Shown here: piece by piece, positions 1 to 5,998 of the stretch
Layout: every line of letters starts with the position of its first letter
How positions within the stretch are numbered: position 1 is the first letter of the stretch
NCBI GenBank assembly: GCA_025057735.1
Contig: JANWUU010000161.1
Coordinates: 1 to 5,998 of the forward strand
Reading direction: 5' to 3'
DNA: 5,998 nt
DNA from: Burkholderiaceae bacterium
GTDB lineage: Bacteria > Pseudomonadota > Gammaproteobacteria > Burkholderiales > Burkholderiaceae
Made by a program: the position numbers and the translations under genes
Notes under the pieces: model-generated
Database searches by the model: none
Seen by the model: the letters and a program-made list of their open reading frames with translations, nothing else
Told to the model about the DNA's origin: nothing

Positions 1-541
1 TCTGCCCTCCGGCGCCGGCACGGCGGGCGGCGAACTCGCCCACGCCAACGAGCTGGTCGAACTGATCCGCGACCACAGCGGCGACTGGTTCCACATCGAG
101 GTGGCCGCCTATCCCGAATACCACCCGCAGGCGCGCTCGCCCGAGGAAGACCTGCGCCATTTCGTGCGCAAGGTGCGCGCCGGCGCCAATTCGGCGATTA
201 CGCAGTACTTTTACAACGCCGATGCTTACCTGCATTTCCGCGACGACGTGCAGCGCCTTGGCTGCGCGGTGCCGATCGTGCCTGGCATTATGCCGATCAC
301 CAATTTCTCGCAGCTGGCCCGTTTTTCAGATGCCTGCGGCGCGGAGATTCCGCGCTGGCTGCGGTTGCGGCTAGCCAGTTTTGGCGACGATCGCGATGCG
401 ATCCGCGCCTTCGGCCTGGACGTGGTGACTCGGCTGTGCGAGCGGCTTTTGGCCGAAGGTGCCCCCGGTTTGCACTTCTACACGATGAACCAGGCTGAAG
501 CCACGCTTGCGCTCTGGCATCGACTGGGGTTGCCGCGCTAG
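1..541 (+). CDS. metF: Methylenetetrahydrofolate reductase, C-terminal part (5' end outside window)
   Basis: This flavoprotein of the cytosol reduces 5,10-methylene-THF to 5-methyl-THF, the methyl donor for methionine synthesis. The reading frame is open from base 2, giving 179 residues before TAG at 539-541; E. coli MetF has about 296, so roughly the first third is missing, including the region of the catalytic Glu. The fragment follows the family closely: a PSG stretch at its start, VAAYPEYHPQA (from about base 101), a KVRAGANSAITQYFY segment whose Gln (codon 203-205) matches the substrate-binding Gln183 of E. coli, then PIVPGIMPITNF, an IPRWL segment, and the near-terminal HFYTMNQAE. No frameshift is visible. 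The ATG-like codon near base 101 is an internal GTG, not the gene start. The gene is convergent with the cyclo-ligase gene, 20 bp away. Identification is firm; only the upstream context is unknown. Confidence 0.96.
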   Translation, partial: LPSGAGTAGGELAHANELVELIRDHSGDWFHIEVAAYPEYHPQARSPEEDLRHFVRKVRAGANSAITQYFYNADAYLHFRDDVQRLGCAVPIVPGIMPITNFSQLARFSDACGAEIPRWLRLRLASFGDDRDAIRAFGLDVVTRLCERLLAEGAPGLHFYTMNQAEATLALWHRLGLPR

Positions 542-561
542 GCGCACGGTCGGGCCACCCG

Positions 562-1146
562 CTACAGCACTCCGGCCTCGGTGATCACAAGATCCAGCCG
601 GATGTCGTGCGGCTGCGGCCCGATCGTGTTCACACGCCCGCATTCAAATGCGATGCCTACCGTTACCGGTCGCGGATCCAGGCGCGCCAGGGTACGGTCA
701 TAGTAACCGCCGCCATAGCCGAGCCGGTAGCGCTGGCTGTCGATGCCCACGCACGGAATCAACACCAGCTGCGGGTTGATGCGGGCGTGCCGCGCCGGTT
801 CGCGGATGCCGTAGGCGCCGACGCGCATCGGCGTCTCCGGCGTCCACGGCGCGAACTGCAGCACGTCGCCGGCGATCACCGGCAGCGCCGCCCGCCGCTG
901 CGCATCCTCAGCCAGCCACGCAGCGATCGTGCCGGTCAGATCTGGTTCGCCACGGATCGGCCAATAAAACGCGAGCCGCTTCACCGGCAGGGTGCGCAGC
1001 CAGCGCGCCACGCGCGCCGCAAGGACGCGCTCGGCCTCGGCCCGATTGGGCAGCACCTGGCGCGCCGCGATTAACTGGGCGCGTAGTTCGGCGCGGCGAA
1101 GATCGGTGTCTTGCACGTCCGTTTTCGACAGGCTCGCAAATGCCAC
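562..1146 (-). CDS. 5-formyltetrahydrofolate cyclo-ligase (5,10-methenyl-THF synthetase)
   Basis: The enzyme uses ATP to convert 5-formyl-THF (folinate) to 5,10-methenyl-THF, clearing an inhibitory folate storage form; it is cytosolic. The 194-aa product is close to the family length (E. coli YgfA is about 182). Visible family features are an N-terminal helix rich in Arg and Leu (residues about 17-32), a YWPIRGEPDL segment with the conserved Glu (61-70), the signature RLGYGGGYYDR (141-151) that binds ATP and phosphate, and a PHDIRLDLVITE tail (179-190). The start is a GTG at 1144-1146. Another GTG at 1114-1116 would drop ten non-conserved residues, so the start is uncertain; neither has a strong Shine-Dalgarno. 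The stop is TAG at 562-564. It is divergent from slt by 21 bp and convergent with metF, another folate C1 enzyme. In gammaproteobacteria homologues (ygfA) follow 6S RNA; there is no room for that here. Confidence 0.94.
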   Translation of the reverse strand: MAFASLSKTDVQDTDLRRAELRAQLIAARQVLPNRAEAERVLAARVARWLRTLPVKRLAFYWPIRGEPDLTGTIAAWLAEDAQRRAALPVIAGDVLQFAPWTPETPMRVGAYGIREPARHARINPQLVLIPCVGIDSQRYRLGYGGGYYDRTLARLDPRPVTVGIAFECGRVNTIGPQPHDIRLDLVITEAGVL

Positions 1147-1150
1147 GCTG

Positions 1151-1159
1151 TGCTAGGCT
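1151..1159 (+). promoter_or_regulatory. Possible extended -10 element for slt
   Basis: TGCTAGGCT fits the extended -10 pattern TGnTAnnnT and ends 8 bp before the slt ATG at 1168. If used, transcription would begin near 1166, giving an almost leaderless mRNA, which would fit the absence of a Shine-Dalgarno in this gap. The hexamer itself matches TATAAT at only 3 of 6 positions. The nearest -35-like hexamer, TCGACA at 1125-1130, is 23 bp from the hexamer, too far for a standard promoter. This is an inference from a short match. Confidence 0.25.
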
Positions 1160-1167
1160 GCACCGCG

Positions 1168-3171
1168 ATGTTACGCGTGGCCGTGGTTTTCGCTTGCACC
1201 CTTTTTGCGGGGTTCGTGCACGCCGAAGGCCGGGCCGCGCTTGCTGCGGCGAGTCGTGCCGAGGCAGCTGCCGATGAGGCCTTCCTCGCTGCGCGCGAGG
1301 CAGCCACGGTCGGCAACCGCGAGCGGTTCGAGGCGCTCGCCGCCCGCCTGCGCGATCACCCCCTTGCGGCCTATGTCGAGCTCTGGCGCCTGCAGATGCA
1401 GCTGCGCGCCGATCCGCGCGCGGTGCCCGATGCTGAGGTACTTGGTTTTCTTGAGCGTTACGCCGGCGAATACGTCGCCGACCGCCTGCGACTGGATTGG
1501 CTGCTGGCGCTGGCAGCGCGCCGCGACTACGCCACCTTCGAGCGGGAGCTGTCGCGCTTAGTGTGGGGCGACGATGCGCAGCTGCGCTGCTATGCCGCGC
1601 TGGTGCGCTATCAGCGCAACGAAGGTCGCCGCATCGAGGAATTGGCTGCTGAGGCGCGCCGTGTGCTGCTGACCAGCCGTGAGCCGGGCGGTGACGGCTG
1701 CTGGGCGCTCACTGAAGCCCTGCTGGTCGACGAGCGCCTGTCGCCCTGGGCTCGGCTGCGGGCCCTCGTGGAAAGTAACCAGCCGGCGGTGGCCCGGCGC
1801 CTGATGGCGTGGTTGCCTGGGGTGAACGCCGGTTCGGTGACATTGGCAATCGATCGTCCAGCGCAGTGGCTCGCCAGCCGCGAGACACGGCTGGCAGCGG
1901 AACGCGAGCTAGCCCATGTGGCGATCGCGCGGTTGGCGCGCGAAGATCCTGCACAGGCCGCCCGCTGGGCGCTGCGGCTAGAGCCGCACCTGACCGCCGA
2001 GGCGCGTGCTCAGTTGTGGGGTCGCATCGGCCACATGGCCGCCTACCGGCTGATGCCGGAAGCGCTTGCGTGGTACAAGCGCGGTGGCGGGCTGGTTGGT
2101 GTGGCGCCCGAGACCGCGCGCGCCGACGAAGTCCTCGAATGGAAGGTGCGAGCCGCGCTGCGCGGCGACGCCCACGGCCCCGACTGGGATACGGTGCGCC
2201 AGACAATCGAGCGCATGCCAGCGGAGCTTCGACGCGAGCCGTCCTGGACCTACTGGTACGCGCGTGCGCTGCAAGCGGCTGGCCGTACAACCGAAGCAGC
2301 GGCGTTGTTTGAGGAGCTTGCGCGACGGCTGGACTTCTACGGGCGTTTGGCTGCTGAGGAATTGCCGGCGGCGCCGGCGCTGCCGGCCGCCCCGCCGCCG
2401 CCCAGCCAAGAGGAGGTGGAGCTCTGGCGTCGAAACAGCGGGTTTGCGCGGGCGCTGAAGTTCTACGCCCTCGGCCTGCGCGCGGAGGGCAACCGCGAAT
2501 GGAACTGGCAGTTGCGCGGCCGCGGCGACCGCGAGCTGCTGGCCGCAGCCGAATACGCGCGTCGCTTGGCGCTGCACGACCGCATGATCGCAACCGCCGA
2601 ACGCACGCGCGAGGAAATCGATCTCGCGCAGCGCTTCCCCACGCCGCACCGCGACGCTTTGTTGGCGCACGTACGCAGCGCCGGGCTAGACGCGGCCTGG
2701 GTTTACGGCCTGATCCGGCAGGAGTCGCGCTTTATCGCCGACGCGCGCTCGTCGGCCGGCGCGCTTGGACTCATGCAGCTGATGCCGGCCACGGCCCGTT
2801 ACGTGGCCCGGCGCGTCGGGATGAACGACTATCAGCCGGCGCGCATCACCGAGCTGGAGGTCAACCTGCGCTTGGGTACGCAGTATCTGCGCTTCGTGCT
2901 AGACGATCTGGACGGCCATCCGCTGCTTGCGTCCGCCGCTTACAACGCCGGGCCGGCGCGCGCACGAGCCTGGCGCGCAGCGCTGCCGCGTGCGGTGGAG
3001 GGCGCGATCTTCGCTGAGACGATTCCCTTCAATGAGACGCGCGACTACGTCAAGAAGGTGTTCGCCAACGCGGTTTTGTACGCGGCCTTGTTCGGCGAGG
3101 GTGAGACCTCGCTGAAGGCGCGGCTCGGTGTGGTGGCGCCGAAGCCTGCCGGCACCACGGAGCTGCCCTGA
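1168..3171 (+). CDS. slt: Soluble lytic murein transglycosylase (Slt70 class)
   Basis: It cleaves the MurNAc-GlcNAc bond of peptidoglycan in the periplasm, forming 1,6-anhydro-MurNAc ends, in wall turnover and recycling. I start it at ATG 1168, since a signal peptide follows directly (MLRVAVVFACTLFAGFVHA, cleavage likely before Glu20). The frame is open further upstream, but that would bury the signal and overlap the cyclo-ligase gene. The product is 667 aa, against 645 for E. coli Slt70. Residues about 25-480 are a long Ala/Arg/Leu-rich helical region matching the doughnut-shaped U and L domains, with a Pro/Ala-rich stretch near 399-413. The C-terminal catalytic domain has IRQESRF with catalytic Glu519, GALGLMQLMPATA (531-543), AYNAG (591-595) and IPFNETRDYVKKV. 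All expected motifs are intact. It is divergent from the cyclo-ligase gene, and the SDR gene follows 75 bp downstream. Confidence 0.95.
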   Translation: MLRVAVVFACTLFAGFVHAEGRAALAAASRAEAAADEAFLAAREAATVGNRERFEALAARLRDHPLAAYVELWRLQMQLRADPRAVPDAEVLGFLERYAGEYVADRLRLDWLLALAARRDYATFERELSRLVWGDDAQLRCYAALVRYQRNEGRRIEELAAEARRVLLTSREPGGDGCWALTEALLVDERLSPWARLRALVESNQPAVARRLMAWLPGVNAGSVTLAIDRPAQWLASRETRLAAERELAHVAIARLAREDPAQAARWALRLEPHLTAEARAQLWGRIGHMAAYRLMPEALAWYKRGGGLVGVAPETARADEVLEWKVRAALRGDAHGPDWDTVRQTIERMPAELRREPSWTYWYARALQAAGRTTEAAALFEELARRLDFYGRLAAEELPAAPALPAAPPPPSQEEVELWRRNSGFARALKFYALGLRAEGNREWNWQLRGRGDRELLAAAEYARRLALHDRMIATAERTREEIDLAQRFPTPHRDALLAHVRSAGLDAAWVYGLIRQESRFIADARSSAGALGLMQLMPATARYVARRVGMNDYQPARITELEVNLRLGTQYLRFVLDDLDGHPLLASAAYNAGPARARAWRAALPRAVEGAIFAETIPFNETRDYVKKVFANAVLYAALFGEGETSLKARLGVVAPKPAGTTELP

Positions 3172-3172
3172 A

Positions 3173-3198
3173 GAGGCGGCCGCCGTGCGGCGCGCCTC
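3173..3198 (+). other. GC-rich hairpin just after slt
   Basis: The arms GAGGCG (3173-3178) and CGCCTC (3193-3198) pair, and inside them GCCGC (3179-3183) pairs with GCGGC (3187-3191) around a CGT loop. G3192 is the only bulge. This makes an 11-bp stem starting 1 nt after the slt stop codon. No T-run follows on the + strand (TAGAATCG comes next), so it is not a standard intrinsic terminator. It could protect the slt mRNA 3' end, attenuate read-through, or be a protein-binding site. The pairing is seen directly; the function is unknown. Confidence 0.5.
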
Positions 3199-3204
3199 TA
3201 GAAT
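3199..3204 (+). promoter_or_regulatory. Possible -10 hexamer for the SDR-cca pair
   Basis: TAGAAT matches TATAAT at 5 of 6 positions and lies 42 bp before the SDR start, so a transcript could begin near 3211. No recognisable -35 sits 16-18 bp upstream, because that space is filled by the GC-rich hairpin ending at 3198. If real, it would depend on an activator or be weak. It would let the SDR gene and cca be transcribed independently of slt. Confidence 0.35.
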
Positions 3205-3220
3205 CGAAGCCGTCGCTTCG
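3205..3220 (+). other. Second hairpin in the slt-SDR gap
   Basis: CGAAGC (3205-3210) and GCTTCG (3215-3220) form a perfect 6-bp stem with a CGTC loop, followed by CCCCATCTTT, a poor T-tract. An alternative, mutually exclusive pairing exists between ATCGAA (3203-3208) and TTCGAT (3229-3234). It lies in the predicted leader of the SDR mRNA. It might act as a weak terminator for slt or as a leader structure; only the inverted repeats are directly seen. Confidence 0.4.
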
Positions 3221-3246
3221 CCCCATCTTTCGATCTGACACCACGC

Positions 3247-4197
3247 ATGCGCCATCGCAATGTGCTCGTGCTTGGCGGCTCCGGTTTTATCGGCCGTTAT
3301 GTCGTCAACTTGCTGGTCGCGCGCGGCTGCCGCGTGCTGGTGCCGGTACGCCGACGCGAGAAAGCCAAGCACTTGATCTTGCTGCCCACCTGCGAGGTGG
3401 TAGAAGCCGACATTCACGACGACGCCGCGCTGGACCGGCTGGCGGCCGGACAGAATGCCGTAATCAACTTGGTCGGCATCCTGCATGGTACGCAGGCGGA
3501 TTTCACGCGCGTGCATGATGAACTGCCGCGCCGCACAGTGGCCGCCTGCCGCAAGCACCGCATCAACCGCCTGCTGCATGTGAGCGCGCTTGGCGCCGCC
3601 GCCGGTGCGCCCTCGATGTACCTGCGCAGCAAGGCCGCTGGCGAAGGGCACATCCGCGAAGCGGATCTGGCCTGGACGATTTTCCGCCCCTCCGTGGTGT
3701 TCGGCGCCGAGGACCGGTTCCTTAATTTATTCGCCCGCCTGGCGCGTTGGTTTCCGGTGCTGCCGATCGGCGGCGCGCAGGCGAAGTTCCAGCCCGTGTG
3801 GGTCCAGGACGTAGCGCGCGCCATCGCTAACAGCCTGGACAACGAAGCCACCTACCGCAAGACGTACGAACTCGCGGGACCGCGCATCTACACGCTGCGC
3901 GAACTGGTCGCGTTCGCCGCCCGCGCCAGCGGCCATCCGCGGCCGGTGATCGCGCTGCCCGACGCACTGGCACGCCTGCAGGCGCGGCTGATGGAATTGA
4001 TGCCCGGCGAGCCGCTGCTGTCGCGCGACAACCTCGACTCGATGAAGGTCGACAACGTGGCCTCCACGCAGCCTTTTCAGCCAGCCCCGGAACTTGGCAT
4101 CCGCAGCACGCCGATGGAGCCGGAGGCGGCGCTGTACCTGGCGGGCCTCTGCCCGCACTCGCGCCTGATGTCGCTGCGGGCGCGCGCGCGGCGTTAG
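3247..4197 (+). CDS. NDUFA9-like NAD(P)-binding atypical short-chain dehydrogenase
   Basis: This 316-aa protein has a Rossmann fold. Its N-terminus has a VLVLGGSGFIGRYVV nucleotide-binding loop (GGSGFIG, residues 10-16), and MYLRSKAAGE holds a YxxxK pair (Tyr125, Lys129). The segment FRPSVVFGAEDRFLN, a WVQDVARAI stretch (185-193) and the C-terminal LMPGEPLLSRDN (about 251-262) resemble the complex I NDUFA9 family of atypical SDRs. Mitochondrial NDUFA9 is a complex I accessory subunit that binds NADPH, and yeast Coq11 of the same family is linked to coenzyme Q. The bacterial role is not settled, so I assign none; a redox or quinone link is only inference. There is no signal peptide or clear membrane segment. 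The ATG at 3247 sits right before the first beta strand and has no obvious Shine-Dalgarno. cca follows after 20 bp, suggesting co-transcription. Confidence 0.88.
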   Translation: MRHRNVLVLGGSGFIGRYVVNLLVARGCRVLVPVRRREKAKHLILLPTCEVVEADIHDDAALDRLAAGQNAVINLVGILHGTQADFTRVHDELPRRTVAACRKHRINRLLHVSALGAAAGAPSMYLRSKAAGEGHIREADLAWTIFRPSVVFGAEDRFLNLFARLARWFPVLPIGGAQAKFQPVWVQDVARAIANSLDNEATYRKTYELAGPRIYTLRELVAFAARASGHPRPVIALPDALARLQARLMELMPGEPLLSRDNLDSMKVDNVASTQPFQPAPELGIRSTPMEPEAALYLAGLCPHSRLMSLRARARR

Positions 4198-4217
4198 GGG
4201 CGACGGACGGCCGCCGG

Positions 4218-5459
4218 ATGAAGATCTACGCTGTCGGCGGCTGGGTACGCGACCGCCTGCTCGGACGGACGCATGGCGACCGCGACTGGGTGGTCGTCGG
4301 CGCGACACCGGAGCAGATGCTGGCAGCCGGTTTCAAGCCGGTCGGCAAGGATTTCCCGGTCTTCCTGCATCCGGTCACGCACGAGGAATACGCGCTGGCG
4401 CGCACCGAACGCAAACGCGCCCCCGGCTATCACGGCTTCGTCTTTCACGCCGCACCGGACGTGACGCTCGAGCAGGACCTGGCGCGCCGCGACCTCACCA
4501 TCAACGCGATGGCGCTCGACGAAAGCGGTCGGCTGATCGATCCCTTCGGCGGCGCGCGCGACCTGAAAGACCGGGTGCTGCGCCACGTCAGCGAGGCCTT
4601 CGCCGAGGATCCGGTGCGCATCCTGCGCCTGGCGCGCTTTGCCGCGCGCTTCCACGAGTTCACGGTGGCGCCCGAAACGATGGCGCTCGCCCGCCGCATG
4701 GTGGAAAGCGGCGAGGTCGATGCCCTGGTGCCCGAGCGCGTCTGGCAGGAACTGGCGCGCGGGCTGATGGAGCCGCGTCCGTCGCGCATGCTCTCGGTCC
4801 TGCGCGAGTGCGGCGCGCTGGCGCGCCTGTTGCCCGAGGTCGATGCGCTGTGGGGCGTGCCGCAGCGCGCGGAGGTCCATCCGGAGGTGGACACCGGCGC
4901 GCACCTGCTGCTTGTGCTCGACGCGGCCGCGCAGCTCGACGCCGCGCTGCCGGCGCGCTTTGCGGCCTTGCTGCACGATGTCGGCAAGGGCACCACCCCG
5001 CGCGCGCTATGGCCGCGCCATCCCGGACACGAGGAACGCGGCGTCGCGCTGGCGCGCGCGGTCTGCGAACGGCTGCGCGTACCGACCGAGTGCCGCGACG
5101 CGGCGCTGCTCGCCACCCGCGAGCACGGCCACGTGCACCGCGCGCTCGAACTGGATGCCGAGGCGCTGGTGCAACTGCTGCAGCGCTGCGACGCGCTGCG
5201 GCGGCCGGCGCCGTTCGTGCACCTGCTGGATGCCTGCGAGGCCGATTTCCGCGGCCGTGCCGGCTATGCGCAGGCGCCGTACCCGCAACGTGCGCGCCTT
5301 CTGCAGGCCCTTGAGGCCGCGCGCGCAGTGGACGCCGGCGCGATCGCCGCGCGCACCGGCCCCGACGGCGAGGCGATCGCGCGCGCGGTGCAGGCGGCCC
5401 GGGTGCAGGCGGTGCGCGAGGCGCTCAGTGCGCCGTCGCCCAGCGGTGCGCCACGCTGA
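4218..5459 (+). CDS. cca: Multifunctional CCA tRNA nucleotidyltransferase / HD phosphohydrolase
   Basis: The enzyme adds and repairs the 3'-terminal CCA of tRNAs from CTP and ATP without a nucleic acid template, in the cytosol. The 413-aa product matches E. coli Cca (412 aa) from its first residue, MKIYAVGGWVRD, which settles the start. The class II head has GG (7-8), RD (11-12) and the metal-binding Asp21 and Asp23 in GDRDWVVVG. Next come EYALARTERK and RRDLTINAMA (90-99), which includes the nucleotide-selecting region. The HD domain carries His253-Asp254 in LLHDVGKGTTP and a downstream PRHPGH, as in the gammaproteobacterial and betaproteobacterial enzymes with added phosphatase and cyclic phosphodiesterase activities. 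The short tail ending SPSGAPR is not conserved. The only purine-rich candidate, AGGGG at 4196-4200, is rather far from the ATG, so translational coupling to the SDR gene is possible. The last 35 bp overlap the opposing gene. Confidence 0.97.
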   Translation: MKIYAVGGWVRDRLLGRTHGDRDWVVVGATPEQMLAAGFKPVGKDFPVFLHPVTHEEYALARTERKRAPGYHGFVFHAAPDVTLEQDLARRDLTINAMALDESGRLIDPFGGARDLKDRVLRHVSEAFAEDPVRILRLARFAARFHEFTVAPETMALARRMVESGEVDALVPERVWQELARGLMEPRPSRMLSVLRECGALARLLPEVDALWGVPQRAEVHPEVDTGAHLLLVLDAAAQLDAALPARFAALLHDVGKGTTPRALWPRHPGHEERGVALARAVCERLRVPTECRDAALLATREHGHVHRALELDAEALVQLLQRCDALRRPAPFVHLLDACEADFRGRAGYAQAPYPQRARLLQALEAARAVDAGAIAARTGPDGEAIARAVQAARVQAVREALSAPSPSGAPR

Positions 5460-5998
5460 CGAAGCACGGCCACAGCGCGAAGATCTGCCGCCCGATGTCT
5501 TGCCCGAGGCGGCGATAGCTCTCCCATTGCGCCTCGTCGAAGGACTGATCGCTCGTGGGCTGCTGCGGAAAGGCCGGGTGCGCGGCGGCATAGCCCGCCA
5601 CGTCGGCCGGCGCAAAGGTGGTCAGCACCGGCTTGATCACCACCAGCAGCGCCCCGCGCGCACGGTCGCCGGCGTCCGGCGCGTAGCGGACCCGCGCCAG
5701 CAGCGCGCAGCGATCGCCACGGCCGGCCGCCTCGCGCAGCTGTGCCAGCGTGCCGAAGAGACGCAGCCCCTGCGGCGGCACCGCGCAACCCTGCGCGAGC
5801 GCCTCCGACAGGTATGCCTCGTCGAGAAATTCGATCTCGGCGCCGAAATCGATGCGGGCGCGCCGCACCAGGCTCTGCAGGTCGTCGCAGCGGTAGGCGG
5901 GATCGCACCCGCAATCGGCGCACACGATCAGCGCGGCGCGCCGGCGCAGCAGCTCGTAGATGCCGGTGTTGTCGAAATGTCCGCCGTCGGACAGGTGC
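5425..5998 (-). CDS. Patatin-like phospholipase family protein, C-terminal part (5' end outside window)
   Basis: The frame is open from the right edge (first full codon at 5997-5995) to TGA at 5427-5425, giving 190 residues. It begins HLSDGGHFDNTGIYELLRRR. I read this as the end of a patatin-type acyl hydrolase domain, in which the Asp of a DGG or DGA motif is the second member of the Ser-Asp catalytic dyad; the GxSxG serine would lie outside the window. After it come LIVCADCGCDPAYRCDDL, a VRRARIDFGAEIEFLDE segment, and near the end FDEAQWESYRRLGQDI. Together these resemble the C-terminal portion of bacterial patatin-like proteins that hydrolyse lipid acyl esters; the substrate here is unknown. 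Four cysteines fall within 12 residues after the motif. The in-frame GTG near 5925 is internal, because conserved sequence continues upstream of it. The 3' end overlaps the end of cca by 35 bp. The family call is fairly sure, the activity unproven. Confidence 0.75.
   Translation of the reverse strand, partial: HLSDGGHFDNTGIYELLRRRAALIVCADCGCDPAYRCDDLQSLVRRARIDFGAEIEFLDEAYLSEALAQGCAVPPQGLRLFGTLAQLREAAGRGDRCALLARVRYAPDAGDRARGALLVVIKPVLTTFAPADVAGYAAAHPAFPQQPTSDQSFDEAQWESYRRLGQDIGRQIFALWPCFVSVAHRWATAH

Noticed and set aside
1111..1167. A longer slt start at TTG 1111
   Set aside because: It would add 19 residues in front of a clear signal peptide and overlap the cyclo-ligase gene. ATG 1168 explains the protein better.
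1117..1175. 6S RNA gene next to the cyclo-ligase gene, as in E. coli ssrS-ygfA
   Set aside because: Only 21 bp are free upstream of the cyclo-ligase gene and slt begins at once, so there is no space for a roughly 180-nt RNA.
1168..1200. Lipoprotein signal in Slt (Cys10 after VVFA)
   Set aside because: The Cys comes only nine residues in, with Phe at -2 and hydrophobic sequence continuing after it. An ordinary signal peptide cut after VHA fits better.
1709..2593. A 294-codon open frame on the minus strand inside slt, and another at 1978-2670
   Set aside because: The predicted proteins are Arg/Ala/Pro-rich with no recognisable motif. They lie antisense to a well-supported gene and are the usual by-product of high third-position G+C.
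3173..3198. The hairpin after slt as a classical intrinsic terminator
   Set aside because: The stem is strong, but the next bases are TAGAATCG, with no run of T on the + strand.
2899..3651. A 250-codon minus-strand frame spanning the slt-SDR gap
   Set aside because: It runs antisense to the ends of two real genes and through the hairpin region. Its composition is Gln/Arg/Ala-rich and no known domain is visible.
4194..4976. A 260-codon minus-strand frame opposite cca, and another at 4445-5116
   Set aside because: They are antisense shadows of the conserved CCA enzyme, with low-complexity Arg/Ser/Ala composition and no family resemblance.

Overview
This is a GC-rich, densely packed chromosomal window (well above 60% G+C by eye, with G/C strongly favoured at third codon positions). 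It holds six protein-coding genes, two of them cut by the window edges, and almost no non-coding DNA. The proteins look proteobacterial. The CCA enzyme aligns along its length with the E. coli type (nucleotidyltransferase plus HD domain, about 412 aa), and the transglycosylase is of the Slt70 class. The run slt - NDUFA9-like SDR - cca, with a 5-formyl-THF cyclo-ligase divergent from slt, is an order I associate with Betaproteobacteria. That placement is an inference from memory of gene order, not a measurement.

Layout, left to right. Positions 1-541 (+) are the C-terminal two thirds of metF, methylenetetrahydrofolate reductase. Convergent to it, 562-1146 (-) encodes 5-formyltetrahydrofolate cyclo-ligase, so two folate C1 enzymes meet tail to tail 20 bp apart. 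Only 21 bp separate the cyclo-ligase start from the start of slt (1168-3171, +), a periplasmic soluble lytic transglycosylase. A 75-bp gap with two adjacent hairpins and a TAGAAT -10-like hexamer precedes an NDUFA9-like atypical short-chain dehydrogenase (3247-4197, +). Then, 20 bp on, comes cca (4218-5459, +), the tRNA CCA-adding and repair enzyme. The last 35 bp of cca overlap, on the opposite strand, the 3' end of a patatin-like phospholipase gene (5425-5998, -) that runs off the right edge.

Functionally these are mostly housekeeping genes: folate one-carbon interconversion, cell wall turnover, tRNA 3'-end maturation, a redox or quinone-associated SDR of unclear role, and a lipid acyl hydrolase. 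They do not form one obvious pathway. The SDR and cca are probably co-transcribed, possibly with slt. I see no RNA gene, insertion sequence, CRISPR array, phage gene or attachment site, and no convincing undescribed system. The points most worth a second look are the double-hairpin gap before the SDR, the cysteine-rich loop in the patatin-like protein, the very short divergent fcl/slt spacer, and the convergent gene overlap at the end of cca.
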